Positions 14,991 through 23,894 of a DNA stretch of 33,908 nucleotides are shown here, piece after piece. The notes under the pieces were generated by a model. That model ran no database searches. It had not been told where the DNA came from and was given only the letters and a program-made list of their open reading frames with translations. Both the position numbers and the translations under genes were made by a program. Each line of letters begins with the position of its first letter. Position 1 is the stretch's first letter. Origin of the DNA: an uncultured Bacteroidales bacterium (GTDB lineage: Bacteria > Bacteroidota > Bacteroidia > Bacteroidales > FEN-979); contig CAIYES010000562.1 of assembly GCA_903925275.1 (NCBI GenBank), positions 1 to 33,908 on the forward strand. Direction: 5' to 3'.

Positions 14991-16328
14991 TTACAACAAC
15001 TCATTGGCAAGGTTTGCCAACTCCGATCTTTCACCTTTCTCAAGCCGCACATGGGCATAGATGTCGTGTTTTTTCACTTTGTCAATCAGCATTGAAAGTC
15101 CGTTCGATTGCGCATCGAGGTAAGGTGTATCTATCTGATAAATATCTCCCGTAAAAATGATCTTGGTATTTTCCCCGGCGCGTGTAATGATGGTTTTAAC
15201 TTCGTGAGGAGTAAGGTTCTGTGCTTCATCCACAATAAAACAAACATTCGAAATACTTCGTCCCCGGATATAAGTCAGGGGGGTAATCACCAGTTTTTCG
15301 TTTTCCACCGCGTCGGTAAGCACTTTGTATTCCTTGTCTTTTTCACTATACTGGCTCTGGATAAATTTCAGGTTATCCCACAGTGGCTGCATGTAAGGAT
15401 CTAATTTTGACTTGATGTCACCGGGCAGATAACCAATATCTTTATTGCTTAAAGGGACGATGGGCCTTGCCAGAAAAATCTGTTTGAAATTACGCTTTTG
15501 TTCAAGTGCCCCAGCCAGGGCAAGGAGTGTTTTTCCGGTACCGGCAATGCCCTGGAGGGTTACCAGTTTTACATTGGCGTTGAGGATTGCATGAAGTGCA
15601 AATACCTGTTCGGCATTGCGGGGGTTTATTTTATAACACGCTTGTTTTTCGATCTTCTCGATACGCTCACTGATGGGGTTATAGAACGCAAGGACTGACG
15701 TTTTACCATTTTTAAGGATAAAATAGTGGTTCGGGATGGGGTTTTTGATACCGATGTCTTCGGGGAGGCACCAACCGGCCTCATATATTATGTCGATAAT
15801 GGTTTTATCGAGCCCTTCGACAAGTGATTTCCCGGAATACAAGCCATCGACATCCTTAATCTTCCCTGTTTCGAAATCCTCTGCAGGGATATTGAGTGAT
15901 TTCGCCTTCAAACGCAGGTTCACGTCTTTGGAAACAAGGATCACCTTTTTCAAGGGGTTTTCTGCCATCATTACCAGTGCTGCATTCAGAATCCGGTGAT
16001 CCGGCTTGTTTTCTCCAAACACCTTAACGGCGTCGAGTTCACTCTGCTCATTCATCACAACTTTGAACTTCCCTCCTTTTGGCATTCCCAGGGAGATCCA
16101 CCTTGTCAGGGTTGCCTTATTTGATAACCGGTCGATGATCCGGATGAATTCACGTGCCTCAAAATTGATGTTATCATTGCCCTTTTTAAAATTATCGAGC
16201 TCTTCAAGCACGGTGATCGGAATAGCCACATCGTTATCATCAAAACTACAGATTGCATTGTGGTTGTATAGAATTACCGATGTGTCGAGCACAAATATCT
16301 TCTTCGCTTTGAGGTTTGTTTTTACCAT
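14991..16328 (-). CDS. PIN-PhoH fusion ATPase (PhoH2/YlaK type)
   Basis: This 445-residue protein joins a PIN ribonuclease-like domain (about 10-160) to a PhoH ATPase (about 235-445). PIN acidic residues are visible: Asp15 in VLDTSVIL, Glu42-Glu43 in VLEELDNF, Asp110 and Asp135. PhoH shows Walker A GIAGTGKT (260-267) and Walker B FIVDEAQNLTP, with the downstream motif IIFTGDIYQID. PhoH2 proteins are RNA helicase/nuclease candidates that unwind and cut RNA. The gene is transcribed alone from a TAnnTTTG promoter at 16349-16356 and converges on the M28 gene with 55 bases between stops and no clear terminator. Confidence 0.93.
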   Translation of the reverse strand: MVKTNLKAKKIFVLDTSVILYNHNAICSFDDNDVAIPITVLEELDNFKKGNDNINFEAREFIRIIDRLSNKATLTRWISLGMPKGGKFKVVMNEQSELDAVKVFGENKPDHRILNAALVMMAENPLKKVILVSKDVNLRLKAKSLNIPAEDFETGKIKDVDGLYSGKSLVEGLDKTIIDIIYEAGWCLPEDIGIKNPIPNHYFILKNGKTSVLAFYNPISERIEKIEKQACYKINPRNAEQVFALHAILNANVKLVTLQGIAGTGKTLLALAGALEQKRNFKQIFLARPIVPLSNKDIGYLPGDIKSKLDPYMQPLWDNLKFIQSQYSEKDKEYKVLTDAVENEKLVITPLTYIRGRSISNVCFIVDEAQNLTPHEVKTIITRAGENTKIIFTGDIYQIDTPYLDAQSNGLSMLIDKVKKHDIYAHVRLEKGERSELANLANELL

Positions 16329-16348
16329 GAGGCAGAGGTTATATCTTT

Positions 16349-16356
16349 CAAATGTA
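16349..16356 (-). promoter_or_regulatory. -7 promoter element for the PIN-PhoH gene
   Basis: The minus strand reads TACATTTG, an exact TAnnTTTG. It predicts a start near 16342 and a leader of about 14 nt before ATG 16328. Confidence 0.55.
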
Positions 16357-16443
16357 AGGTAAGAATTGCGGATAACAGCATACCAATAACGGAAGATATA
16401 AACACCTTGTTGTTAAAGCAGGCAGGTTGATTTAAAATGAATC

Positions 16444-16556
16444 ACCTCGCTTCAGAGCAGCGAGGTATCAATTGAATTCTATTTTATAATCCGCTGCTAG
16501 CAGCGGGAATTAACCCAAATGACCCCACCCCATCCCCTCCCCTTGAAGGGGAGGGG
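16444..16556. repeat. three successive palindromes in the PhoH-LruC gap
   Basis: The 309-base gap 16329-16637 holds no gene. It contains an 8-bp stem with arms ACCTCGCT (16444-16451) and AGCGAGGT (16459-16466), the perfect 16-base palindrome CCGCTGCTAGCAGCGG (16491-16506), and CCCCTCCCCTT (16534-16544) pairing with AAGGGGAGGGG (16546-16556). The third resembles a GC-rich repeat seen widely between genes in Bacteroidota (from memory). The gap ends in a terminator at 16587-16608. Confidence 0.8.
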
Positions 16557-16582
16557 GGCAGGGGGAGAGGTCATATAATATT

Positions 16583-16608
16583 AAAAAGCCGCTCCAAGCG
16601 GAGCGGCT
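16583..16608 (-). terminator. intrinsic terminator of the LruC-domain gene
   Basis: Read on the minus strand, AGCCGCTCC and GGAGCGGCT (16608-16600 and 16595-16587) form a perfect 9-bp GC-rich stem with a 4-nt loop, followed by TTTTAA. It lies 30 bases after the stop at 16638. Confidence 0.85.
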
Positions 16609-16637
16609 TCAACACAAAAAACACAACCAGAAAAAGA

Positions 16638-18668
16638 TCAGGGAGCATAGATAAAGGCGGCATCACGGTATCCCGGATTAGCCTTGTACCAGTTATAGTA
16701 GGTCTGGCCATTTGATTCAACCCATGGAACGAACTTAAGATACACCTTGGTGATTTGATTTTTCTCCGTAGGATATTCATAGTTATCGGAGATGTCAAGT
16801 ACCCAGGGCAGGTTGTTTTTTGTTACATAGTAACGACCGGCGTTAATCTGGCTGTCATCACCTTTGGTTCCGAAATATGACATGTTGGCAAGGTCGGTAG
16901 GTGGATTGTTAATCATATGGATTTCTTTTCCCCTTTCCATATTTGAGATGAGGAATGGGTTGTAAGGCGGCACACCCATGATCGACAGACTTGTTGGGGT
17001 CGTCAGGTTTACTAGGATATGCAGGGTATCGGGTTCGACATAGATACCTCCGGGGGTCGTATTCACACCGATGCCACCATCGCCCGGATATTTTAAAAGG
17101 TTAAAGCCATTGTCGAAGGCGATGATCGTGGCTTTTGACTGTCCGGCTTCGGTACCATTGGTGTTCTGAACAATGTAATTCTCTTCGATATCCATTCCTG
17201 TCACGCTGCTGATCAGCGATGGACTAACCGGTAACTGAATGCCAAATCCGCTGTGTAATGAGGCCCCGATGGCTTTGAGGATGATTGTGGCTTTGATTTG
17301 CACTACCTTATTCTGTCCATTTGTGATCTGGTTGAAACTGTAATCGATAACCATGTCATTCATGTCATAATCTCCCTGGCTTGGCCACAGGTCTTCAAAT
17401 GCGAGTGTCCCCAAGGTGCCTTCAGCCGGATAGAAATTGTTGAATGCCTTCGTCGGATCGGTGGGATAATCGTCGAAATTATTGGATATGCCGTCATTGT
17501 CAGTATCTGTCTGCGTATAGTTCGGCAGAGGGATATTCGTGGTCTGGATGCCCTGGATTGGATTTGCAGTCACATAAAATACCGCATCATTAAAATCATT
17601 ATCCGACCCTCCATCCCTGCGCATATCTTCAAAACCGAGCAAAAATTTGCCCCGGCCTATATCGTTACACAGAATCGTATGTTGTTTCTTATCTGGGTTG
17701 CTTTCAGGGTTAAGGTTTTTATTGGAATAAAGTAAGCCGATACCGTTTGTGATTGTTCCATTGCTCCACCCATTGGCGATAAGCGTCCAGCCGATGGTAG
17801 TTCCTGCAGGGAAAACACCCAGATGTACCCGGTTGCCTGAAGCAAGTCCGCCGCCACTGCCGGCAAATGAAACGTTTGGAAAGATCACGTGGATCGAATC
17901 GATGGCGGCAGGGTTGGCAGGCGGACTGCCGGTAGCGTATCTGTAATATCCCAGAACATTACAGTATCCTGCCCCTTCATGGACAAATGTAACCCACACA
18001 TCCGAAGGTTCTTCAACGATCAGGTTCTGCACATTGGCAGCAGCAAAATACTGTGGATGCGAGGTTGTCAGGTTTAAGTATTCCGGCAAGGTGGCATTGA
18101 TATCTGCAAGCATTGATGCATCGATTGGATCGTTTGTTTGCGTAAGGTAGTTGGGAACACCGTTTGATTTGTAGGTTCCCATCGGATAGACATTGTTCAG
18201 CGTCGATTTGAAGATGCCGCCATCTTTCAGGTTAACTACCGGATGTTTTCCGCCCAACTGGCAGGAGAGGGAACCATTCCTGATACTGAATTTCTGAGCA
18301 TTGGCAAAGCCAATGGCCGTAGTGGCCACAACAACCGAATCAAGATGAGCCGGAAAAATATAATCAAGCGTATAAAATCCATTAGCATCGGTAACCCCCG
18401 AAACGAAGCACTTGCCTCCCATTTCCGGATAGTCATTGTATATACCTACCCTTATATTCGATATTGGATTGCCCATGTTATCGAGGGTGCGAATATTGAT
18501 TCCCACATCCGTTATGGTTTTAAATAAAAAACCGGAAGGGACATGCATGTCAGTAATAGAAGTACTTTGCTGTACGTCGGGAGTTGCTGCTTTCCTGCAG
18601 GAGGGAATGATCAGGACAATGATCAAAAGTGTCAGAATAAAAATGATGGTGTTTATTTTTGTTTTCAT
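16638..18668 (-). CDS. LruC-domain surface lipoprotein
   Basis: This 676-residue lipoprotein has signal MKTKINTIIFILTLLIIVLI and lipobox PSC with Cys24. Residues about 45-130 form a carboxypeptidase-regulatory-like beta domain (NIRTLDNMGNPISNIRVGIY). A DUF4114-like part follows, with FLLGFEDMRRDGGSDNDFND near 345. The calcium-loop-like sequence DTDNDGISNNFDDYPTDP comes next, then the LruC domain with FEDLWPSQGDYDMNDMVIDY near 425 and beyond. Acidic D-x-D-x-D loops suggest Ca2+ binding. LruC proteins were first named in Leptospira; function is unknown and surface or adhesive roles are guesses. The start at 18668 is chosen over 18704 because it begins the signal peptide. It has a sigma-54-type promoter and lies downstream of a sigma-54 activator gene. 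Confidence 0.8.
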   Translation of the reverse strand: MKTKINTIIFILTLLIIVLIIPSCRKAATPDVQQSTSITDMHVPSGFLFKTITDVGINIRTLDNMGNPISNIRVGIYNDYPEMGGKCFVSGVTDANGFYTLDYIFPAHLDSVVVATTAIGFANAQKFSIRNGSLSCQLGGKHPVVNLKDGGIFKSTLNNVYPMGTYKSNGVPNYLTQTNDPIDASMLADINATLPEYLNLTTSHPQYFAAANVQNLIVEEPSDVWVTFVHEGAGYCNVLGYYRYATGSPPANPAAIDSIHVIFPNVSFAGSGGGLASGNRVHLGVFPAGTTIGWTLIANGWSNGTITNGIGLLYSNKNLNPESNPDKKQHTILCNDIGRGKFLLGFEDMRRDGGSDNDFNDAVFYVTANPIQGIQTTNIPLPNYTQTDTDNDGISNNFDDYPTDPTKAFNNFYPAEGTLGTLAFEDLWPSQGDYDMNDMVIDYSFNQITNGQNKVVQIKATIILKAIGASLHSGFGIQLPVSPSLISSVTGMDIEENYIVQNTNGTEAGQSKATIIAFDNGFNLLKYPGDGGIGVNTTPGGIYVEPDTLHILVNLTTPTSLSIMGVPPYNPFLISNMERGKEIHMINNPPTDLANMSYFGTKGDDSQINAGRYYVTKNNLPWVLDISDNYEYPTEKNQITKVYLKFVPWVESNGQTYYNWYKANPGYRDAAFIYAP

Positions 18669-18697
18669 ATATGTTTCTTTGTTTATGAAAAACCATG

Positions 18698-18713
18698 TGC
18701 ACACATTATGCCA
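18698..18713 (-). promoter_or_regulatory. sigma-54 (RpoN) promoter for the LruC-domain gene
   Basis: The minus strand reads TGGCATAATGTGTGCA, with GG and GC separated by exactly 10 bases. It matches the -24/-12 consensus TGGCACG-N4-TTGCW at nine of twelve fixed positions, including all of TGGCA and TGCA. Transcription would start near 18688, about 20 nt before ATG 18668. No TAnnTTTG element is present. The neighbouring gene encodes a sigma-54 activator, which strengthens the call. Confidence 0.6.
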
Positions 18714-18852
18714 TTTTTATTGAAAAATATTATTGTATTGATAATGAGTGAATTAAAAAATACCAAATTAATGAACTTTCTCATATCGGGATAGTTTTCC
18801 CGTTTTTAGAAAATAAAAGTGAGCCTGAAAAAAATTATATCAATAGAAAGGA

Positions 18853-20193
18853 TTATAACCGGTTCTCCTGTTTCATTCGATAGATCGTCGATTTACCAAT
18901 TTTCAGTTTCTGCGAAACAATGGCAATGTCCTTGTACTTGTTCAGGTACATGCTGATGATCCGGGCACAATAATCATCCAGCGATATCTCCTCTTCAAAA
19001 TAAAAGCCGGTATTGTTAATCACAGGAAAGGTGATATCACTTGACTGGAGTACGTCACCTTCGGCCATCACCGCGGCAACTTCGACCACTGCTTTGAGTT
19101 CTCTGACATTTCCCGGGTAGGAATAAGCCAGGAGTTTTTCTTTCAGCCCTTCTGAAAATGTAAGTTTCTTCAATTTGTTTTCAGCGCAGAACACATCCGA
19201 GAAATGTTTTGCAAGCAAAAGGATATCATTTCCTCTCTCCCGCAGAGGAGGCAGCGGGATGGGAAGGCCAAGAAGCCGATAATACAAATCTTCACGGAAG
19301 GTCCCTTTTCTCACCTCTTCGGCAAGGTCCTTGTTTGTTGCGGTAATGACACGGATGTCGAACTTTACGAGTTCCTTTCCCCCGATCCTGGTCACTTCCC
19401 TTTCCTGCAATGCACGGAGTAGCTTCGACTGCATCTGCACCTCCATTTCACTGATCTCATCCAGGAAAAGCGTCCCACCGTCAGCCTCTTCGAATTTCCC
19501 TGTTTTGCGTGCCATCGCCCCGGTAAATGCCCCCTTTTCATAGCCGAAAAGTTCGCTTTCCAGCAGATCCTTCGGAATGGCTGCCATGTTCACTGCAACA
19601 AATGGCTTCTTGCGTCGCGACGATGCATAATGGACAGCTTTGGCAACAAGTTCCTTTCCTGTTCCGGTTTCCCCGGTAATAGACACAGTGATGGCTGACC
19701 GGGATGCCCTTTCAATCAGCGAATGCAATTTGATGACTGCCGGGTTCTGCCCGAGGATGGTCTTGTCGAATTCAAATTTCCGCCCTACCTCCTCCTGCAA
19801 GATCTCTATCTGCTTCTGAAAATTAAAATGTTCCCTGATCTTGAGGATGACATTCCATAGCCTTTGTCTTGTATTTTCTTCCTTTGTAAGATAATCATAG
19901 GCTCCCTCTTTGAGCAGTTTCACTGCAGTAGCAACATCTTCCTGTCCCGAAACAATTATTACCTGGATGTCAGGATTGTATTGCTTGATCCGCTTGAGGA
20001 TATCACTGCCGGTAAGGTCAGGCAATGAATAATCAAGTGTGATGACTGAGGGGTTCCGGTAAAGGTTCTTCAGCAGATCCTGTCCGTTGGAAAACAGTTG
20101 CACATCATAATCGGGGTTGAGCGACAGATGGTGCTCAAGGATCTTACCGAAAATAGGGTCGTCCTCAACAATAAAAATAGAAAAGTCACTCAT
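18853..20193 (-). CDS. sigma-54-dependent response regulator, NtrC/AtoC type
   Basis: This 446-residue activator has three parts. The receiver (1-120) has the acidic pocket Glu10-Asp11-Asp12, phospho-acceptor Asp54 (ITLDYSLPDL), Ser82 and Lys104. The AAA+ domain (about 145-385) has Walker A GETGTGKE (174-181), the sigma-54 contact loop GAFTGA (221-226) and Walker B GGTLFLDE (239-246). A short Fis-like helix-turn-helix lies at the C-terminus (about 420-446, IAIVSQKLKIGKSTIYRMKQ). It should open sigma-54 promoters when phosphorylated. No histidine kinase gene is in the window, so its input is unknown. It follows the 172-residue unknown gene by 13 bases, and its likely target, the LruC gene with a GG-N10-GC promoter, is the next gene downstream. 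Confidence 0.95.
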   Translation of the reverse strand: MSDFSIFIVEDDPIFGKILEHHLSLNPDYDVQLFSNGQDLLKNLYRNPSVITLDYSLPDLTGSDILKRIKQYNPDIQVIIVSGQEDVATAVKLLKEGAYDYLTKEENTRQRLWNVILKIREHFNFQKQIEILQEEVGRKFEFDKTILGQNPAVIKLHSLIERASRSAITVSITGETGTGKELVAKAVHYASSRRKKPFVAVNMAAIPKDLLESELFGYEKGAFTGAMARKTGKFEEADGGTLFLDEISEMEVQMQSKLLRALQEREVTRIGGKELVKFDIRVITATNKDLAEEVRKGTFREDLYYRLLGLPIPLPPLRERGNDILLLAKHFSDVFCAENKLKKLTFSEGLKEKLLAYSYPGNVRELKAVVEVAAVMAEGDVLQSSDITFPVINNTGFYFEEEISLDDYCARIISMYLNKYKDIAIVSQKLKIGKSTIYRMKQENRL

Positions 20194-20206
20194 AATCGAA
20201 TATTTG

Positions 20207-20725
20207 TCAAACAGTCGCTTCGATTTCGATAATCATATCCTGTGGAGCGGTGTTATTCCCGCCAAAATAAGGATAGAGCCGGAAACAAAGATTGGGGTCG
20301 GGATGCAGATTATCCATCAGTACAGTAACCCCGTTGACCGTGATGGCATATTTGTTTCCCTGAACTTCAATACATCCGGTACAGGATTGTCCTACCTGAA
20401 CAGAGGTGATATACTGGTAGGTAAATTTGGGGTCTGCCGCTTTTTGATCATAGGTATAACCATAAATTTTTATTTTCCCATTGACAGTAAAATCGGGGGC
20501 CCATGTTAATCTTACCGAGTTGCTATGGACACTAAGCCCATAGGCAATGCCGGTAAGTTTATTCAGGTCATTGTCGTCGTTGTTCCGCGGAGGAGCCCAC
20601 CAGCATGAGCTTTGCAAAACAAACCTTACGGAATATTTCTTTAATTTCCAGCCAATGTCTCCGAGTCTTTCAAAAATACTCATGGAGCAATAATGGTTTC
20701 CTTTTTTAATCAGGTACTGTTTCAT
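20207..20725 (-). CDS. conserved-looking protein of unknown function, cotranscribed with the response regulator
   Basis: This 172-residue protein begins MKQYLIKKGNHYCSMSIFER and has no signal peptide or membrane segment. It is rich in beta-type patches (SVRLTWAPDFTVNGKIKIYG, NKYAITVNGVTVLM, LCFRLYPYFGGNN) and has four Cys, including CTGC near 115. The pattern of a KKGxHY start, then LNKLTGIAYGLSVHSNSVRLTW, reminds me of a Bacteroidota family of unknown function with an SARFGWR segment, but I cannot confirm this. A beta-sandwich fold is likely. It sits 13 bases upstream of the response regulator on the same strand, so a role in that regulatory pathway is possible. Confidence 0.7.
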   Translation of the reverse strand: MKQYLIKKGNHYCSMSIFERLGDIGWKLKKYSVRFVLQSSCWWAPPRNNDDNDLNKLTGIAYGLSVHSNSVRLTWAPDFTVNGKIKIYGYTYDQKAADPKFTYQYITSVQVGQSCTGCIEVQGNKYAITVNGVTVLMDNLHPDPNLCFRLYPYFGGNNTAPQDMIIEIEATV

Positions 20726-20905
20726 GGCGTATAAGTTTTAATCAAAATTACAAAGTTTTAACTAAAGTTGGATCATTTTTCAAATAAAGGTAAAATTAAG
20801 CTAATTTTATGCACTCATGACCGAAACGTTTTTATGCCGTAAAAATGTGCATGATGATCACAGGCAAGGAGAACGACATAAACCGATCTGTTTACTTTTT
20901 CCAGT

Positions 20906-23893
20906 ATGAACCTACCTTTTAATATGCAGAACCCGACGAAGAAACTATTCCTTCTTGACGCCATGGCGCTGATCTACCGGGCTTATTTTGCCTTTAATAA
21001 AAATCCCCGGATGAGTTCGAAAGGAGTTAATACCTCCGCCATCTTTGGTTTTGCCAACGTTTTGCTTGATCTTTTGAAAAACGAGAAACCCACACACATC
21101 GGGGTGGCTTTTGATACCATGGCACCCACGGTGCGTAAAGTCGGATTTGAAGCCTATAAGGCACATCGCCAGGAAACACCTGAAGATATCATCAAATCGC
21201 TTCCTTACATTCATGAGTTGATTGAAGGATTCAACATCCCGGTTTTGTTTGTCGACGGGTATGAAGCCGACGATGTGATCGGAACCCTGGCCAAACAGGC
21301 CGAAAAAAATGGGTTTATTACCTATATGATGACTTCCGATAAAGATTTCGGACAATTGGTAAGCGATAAAACATTCATTTACAAACCCGGAAAATTCGGC
21401 AGTGATATCGAGATCCTCGGCGTGAAGGAAGTTTGTGAAAAATTCAGCATCAGCCGGCCTGAACAAGTAATTGACATACTGGGACTATGGGGTGATGCCT
21501 CCGACAACATCCCGGGGATTCCGGGGGTCGGAGAGGTGACTGCGAAAAAACTCCTGGCAGAATTTGATTCAGTAGAAAATCTCATTGCCAATGCAGATAA
21601 AATCGTTAATGAAAAATTACGCCAAAAGGTGATTGAATTCAAGGATCAGGCGCTGATGTCGAAGCAACTTGCCACCATCATTCTCGATGTTCCGGTTGAA
21701 TTCGACGAAACCAAACTGATCATGGATCATCCCGATGAAGCCAGGTTGAAAAAACTCTTCGACGAACTTGAATTCCGTACTTTCGGACAGCGCGTTTTTA
21801 CCTGGCTGTCGATGAAGGATCAGGAAAATCAGGAAGTTCAAACTTCAAAATCCGATTCCGGAAATACAACTCAAGTACCTGGTTCACAACATGATCTGTT
21901 TTCCAATTCGGCCGATTCTTTTCAAACTGAAATTCCAATTCCGAAATCTGAAATCCGAAATCTGAAATCTGAAATCCCAAATCTGAAATCTGAAATCCGA
22001 AATCCGGAATCCGAAATCCGAAATCTGAAATCTGAAATCCGAAATCTGAATTCCGAAATCCGGAATCCGGAATCCGAAATCCAGGACATTTCATCCTCAC
22101 CCCACCGATATATCCTTGCTGATACTAAAGAAAAACATGCTGACCTCATAGCAAACCTTGAAAAACAAACTTCATTTTGTTTCGATACTGAAACTACCGG
22201 TGTAAATCCAAACACAGCGGAACTTGTCGGAATGTCGTTTTCCTGGCAACCGCATGAGGCATATTATGTTCCGCTTCCTGAAAATTACAACGATGCACTT
22301 TTTATCGTCACAGGGTTTAAACCTGCCTTGGAAAATGAAAATATCCAGAAAATCGGTCAGAATCTGAAGTTTGATATTTCGATCTTACGATGGTACGACG
22401 TGGTTGTAAAAGGGCCGCTGTTCGACACCATGATGGCACATTATCTCATTCAGCCTGATATGCGGCATGGAATGGATCTCCTGGCCGAAACCTACCTGAA
22501 TTATAAACCTGTATCCATTGAGACCCTGATCGGAAAAAAAGGGCTGAACCAACTCAGCATGCGTACGGTCGATATTGAAACAGTGAAGGAATATGCTGCA
22601 GAGGATGCCGATATTACTTTCCGGTTGAAACATGTTTTCGAGCCCATGCTCGAGGAAACTGATACCCGCGGACTGTTTGACAACATTGAGATACCGCTGA
22701 TCCCTGTGCTGGCATCCATGGAGGCCGAAGGGGTCAGGATCGACCCGGTTTCGCTGAATGAATTTTCATCAGAACTTGAAAAGGAGATCCAAATCCTTGA
22801 AAGCGCTATTCACACGGAAGCTGGAACCACCTTCAATGTTTCATCGCCAAAACAACTTGGTGAAATACTGTATGAAAAATTACGGATCGTTGAAAATCCG
22901 AAAATGACAAAGACCAAACAATACAGTACCAGTGAGGATATACTTTCGAAATTAGAACACAAACATCCCATTGTCAACAAAATTCTTGAGTACCGGTCGC
23001 TTACAAAGTTAAAATCAACCTATGTGGATGTGCTGCCCACCCTGATCAATCCGCGCGATGGAAGGGTGCATACTTCCTATAACCAGGCCGTTGCAGCTAC
23101 AGGCCGCCTGAGTTCCAACAATCCGAACCTTCAGAATATACCTGTGAGAACGGAAAAAGGCCGCGAAATCAGAAAAGCTTTTGTACCACGGAATGAAAAT
23201 TATTTGCTGCTTTCATCCGACTATTCCCAGATCGAATTGCGAATAATAGCTCACCTGAGCCAGGATGCTGGAATGATGGAAGATTTCACACTGGGACTTG
23301 ATATTCATTCCGCTACAGCCGCCAAGGTATATAATGTTGGTCTCGATGAGGTGACGAAGGAGATGCGGCGTAATGCAAAAATGGTCAATTTCGGGATCAT
23401 CTATGGAATTTCTGCCTTTGGCCTGGCTGAGCGGCTCAACATCGCGCGGAAAGAAGCCGCTGAGATAATCAACCAGTATTTTGTGAAATACCCGGGCATA
23501 AAAGTTTACATGGACAGTACCATTCAGTCAGCACGCCGGAACGGCTATGTGGAAACCATGATGAAGCGTCGCCGCTACCTGCACGACATCACATCGGGGA
23601 ATGCCACGATCCGCAGTTTTGCCGAACGCAATGCTATTAATGCGCCCATCCAGGGAACCGCTGCCGACATGATAAAAATTGCCATGATCAATATCTTCAG
23701 GGAGATGCAGCACCGGCAATTGAAATCCCGGATGATCCTTCAGGTGCATGATGAATTGGTTTTCGACGTTCATAAAAATGAAATTGAAACGATCAAACCA
23801 CTCGTCATGGAAGGCATGCAAAACGCCATCCGCCTGGATGTTCCTGTGCTGGTGGAGATGAATACAGGGAATAACTGGCTGGAGGCGCATTGA
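20906..23893 (+). CDS. polA: DNA polymerase I
   Basis: This 995-residue PolA contains all three activities. The 5'-nuclease domain (about 12-300) starts KKLFLLDAMALIYRAYFAF, with GYEADDVIGTLA and the helix-hairpin-helix GLWGDASDNIPGIPGVGEVT. The 3'-5' proofreading exonuclease (about 410-590) keeps Asp427 and Glu429 (FDTETTG), Asp490 (NLKFDIS) and YAAEDADITF. The polymerase has motif A DYSQIEL (Asp772), motif B around Lys825 (KMVNFGIIYG) and motif C VHDE (Asp949). Length exceeds the usual 920-950 because the linker (about 346-393) is encoded by twenty 7-bp repeats. ATG 20924 is an alternative start. An AAATGGTG minisatellite begins two bases after the stop. The 180-base divergent gap upstream holds no other gene. 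Confidence 0.97.
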   Translation: MNLPFNMQNPTKKLFLLDAMALIYRAYFAFNKNPRMSSKGVNTSAIFGFANVLLDLLKNEKPTHIGVAFDTMAPTVRKVGFEAYKAHRQETPEDIIKSLPYIHELIEGFNIPVLFVDGYEADDVIGTLAKQAEKNGFITYMMTSDKDFGQLVSDKTFIYKPGKFGSDIEILGVKEVCEKFSISRPEQVIDILGLWGDASDNIPGIPGVGEVTAKKLLAEFDSVENLIANADKIVNEKLRQKVIEFKDQALMSKQLATIILDVPVEFDETKLIMDHPDEARLKKLFDELEFRTFGQRVFTWLSMKDQENQEVQTSKSDSGNTTQVPGSQHDLFSNSADSFQTEIPIPKSEIRNLKSEIPNLKSEIRNPESEIRNLKSEIRNLNSEIRNPESEIQDISSSPHRYILADTKEKHADLIANLEKQTSFCFDTETTGVNPNTAELVGMSFSWQPHEAYYVPLPENYNDALFIVTGFKPALENENIQKIGQNLKFDISILRWYDVVVKGPLFDTMMAHYLIQPDMRHGMDLLAETYLNYKPVSIETLIGKKGLNQLSMRTVDIETVKEYAAEDADITFRLKHVFEPMLEETDTRGLFDNIEIPLIPVLASMEAEGVRIDPVSLNEFSSELEKEIQILESAIHTEAGTTFNVSSPKQLGEILYEKLRIVENPKMTKTKQYSTSEDILSKLEHKHPIVNKILEYRSLTKLKSTYVDVLPTLINPRDGRVHTSYNQAVAATGRLSSNNPNLQNIPVRTEKGREIRKAFVPRNENYLLLSSDYSQIELRIIAHLSQDAGMMEDFTLGLDIHSATAAKVYNVGLDEVTKEMRRNAKMVNFGIIYGISAFGLAERLNIARKEAAEIINQYFVKYPGIKVYMDSTIQSARRNGYVETMMKRRRYLHDITSGNATIRSFAERNAINAPIQGTAADMIKIAMINIFREMQHRQLKSRMILQVHDELVFDVHKNEIETIKPLVMEGMQNAIRLDVPVLVEMNTGNNWLEAH
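21943..22082 (+). repeat. twenty-unit GAAATCY minisatellite translated within polA
   Basis: Twenty contiguous 7-bp units, mostly GAAATCC or GAAATCT with GGAATCC and other single-base variants, lie inside the polA reading frame. Three units equal 21 bases, so the peptide repeats every seven residues as SEIRNLK or SEIRNPE. Ile and Leu fall at heptad a/d-like spacing. The unit has the look of intergenic Bacteroidota simple repeats. Confidence 0.95.
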
Positions 23894-23894
23894 G

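Noticed and set aside
21798-22215. Minus-strand frames over the polA repeat with periodic FGFRISD peptides
   Set aside because: They only mirror the 7-bp repeat; the plus-strand polA frame is fully supported by domains on both sides.
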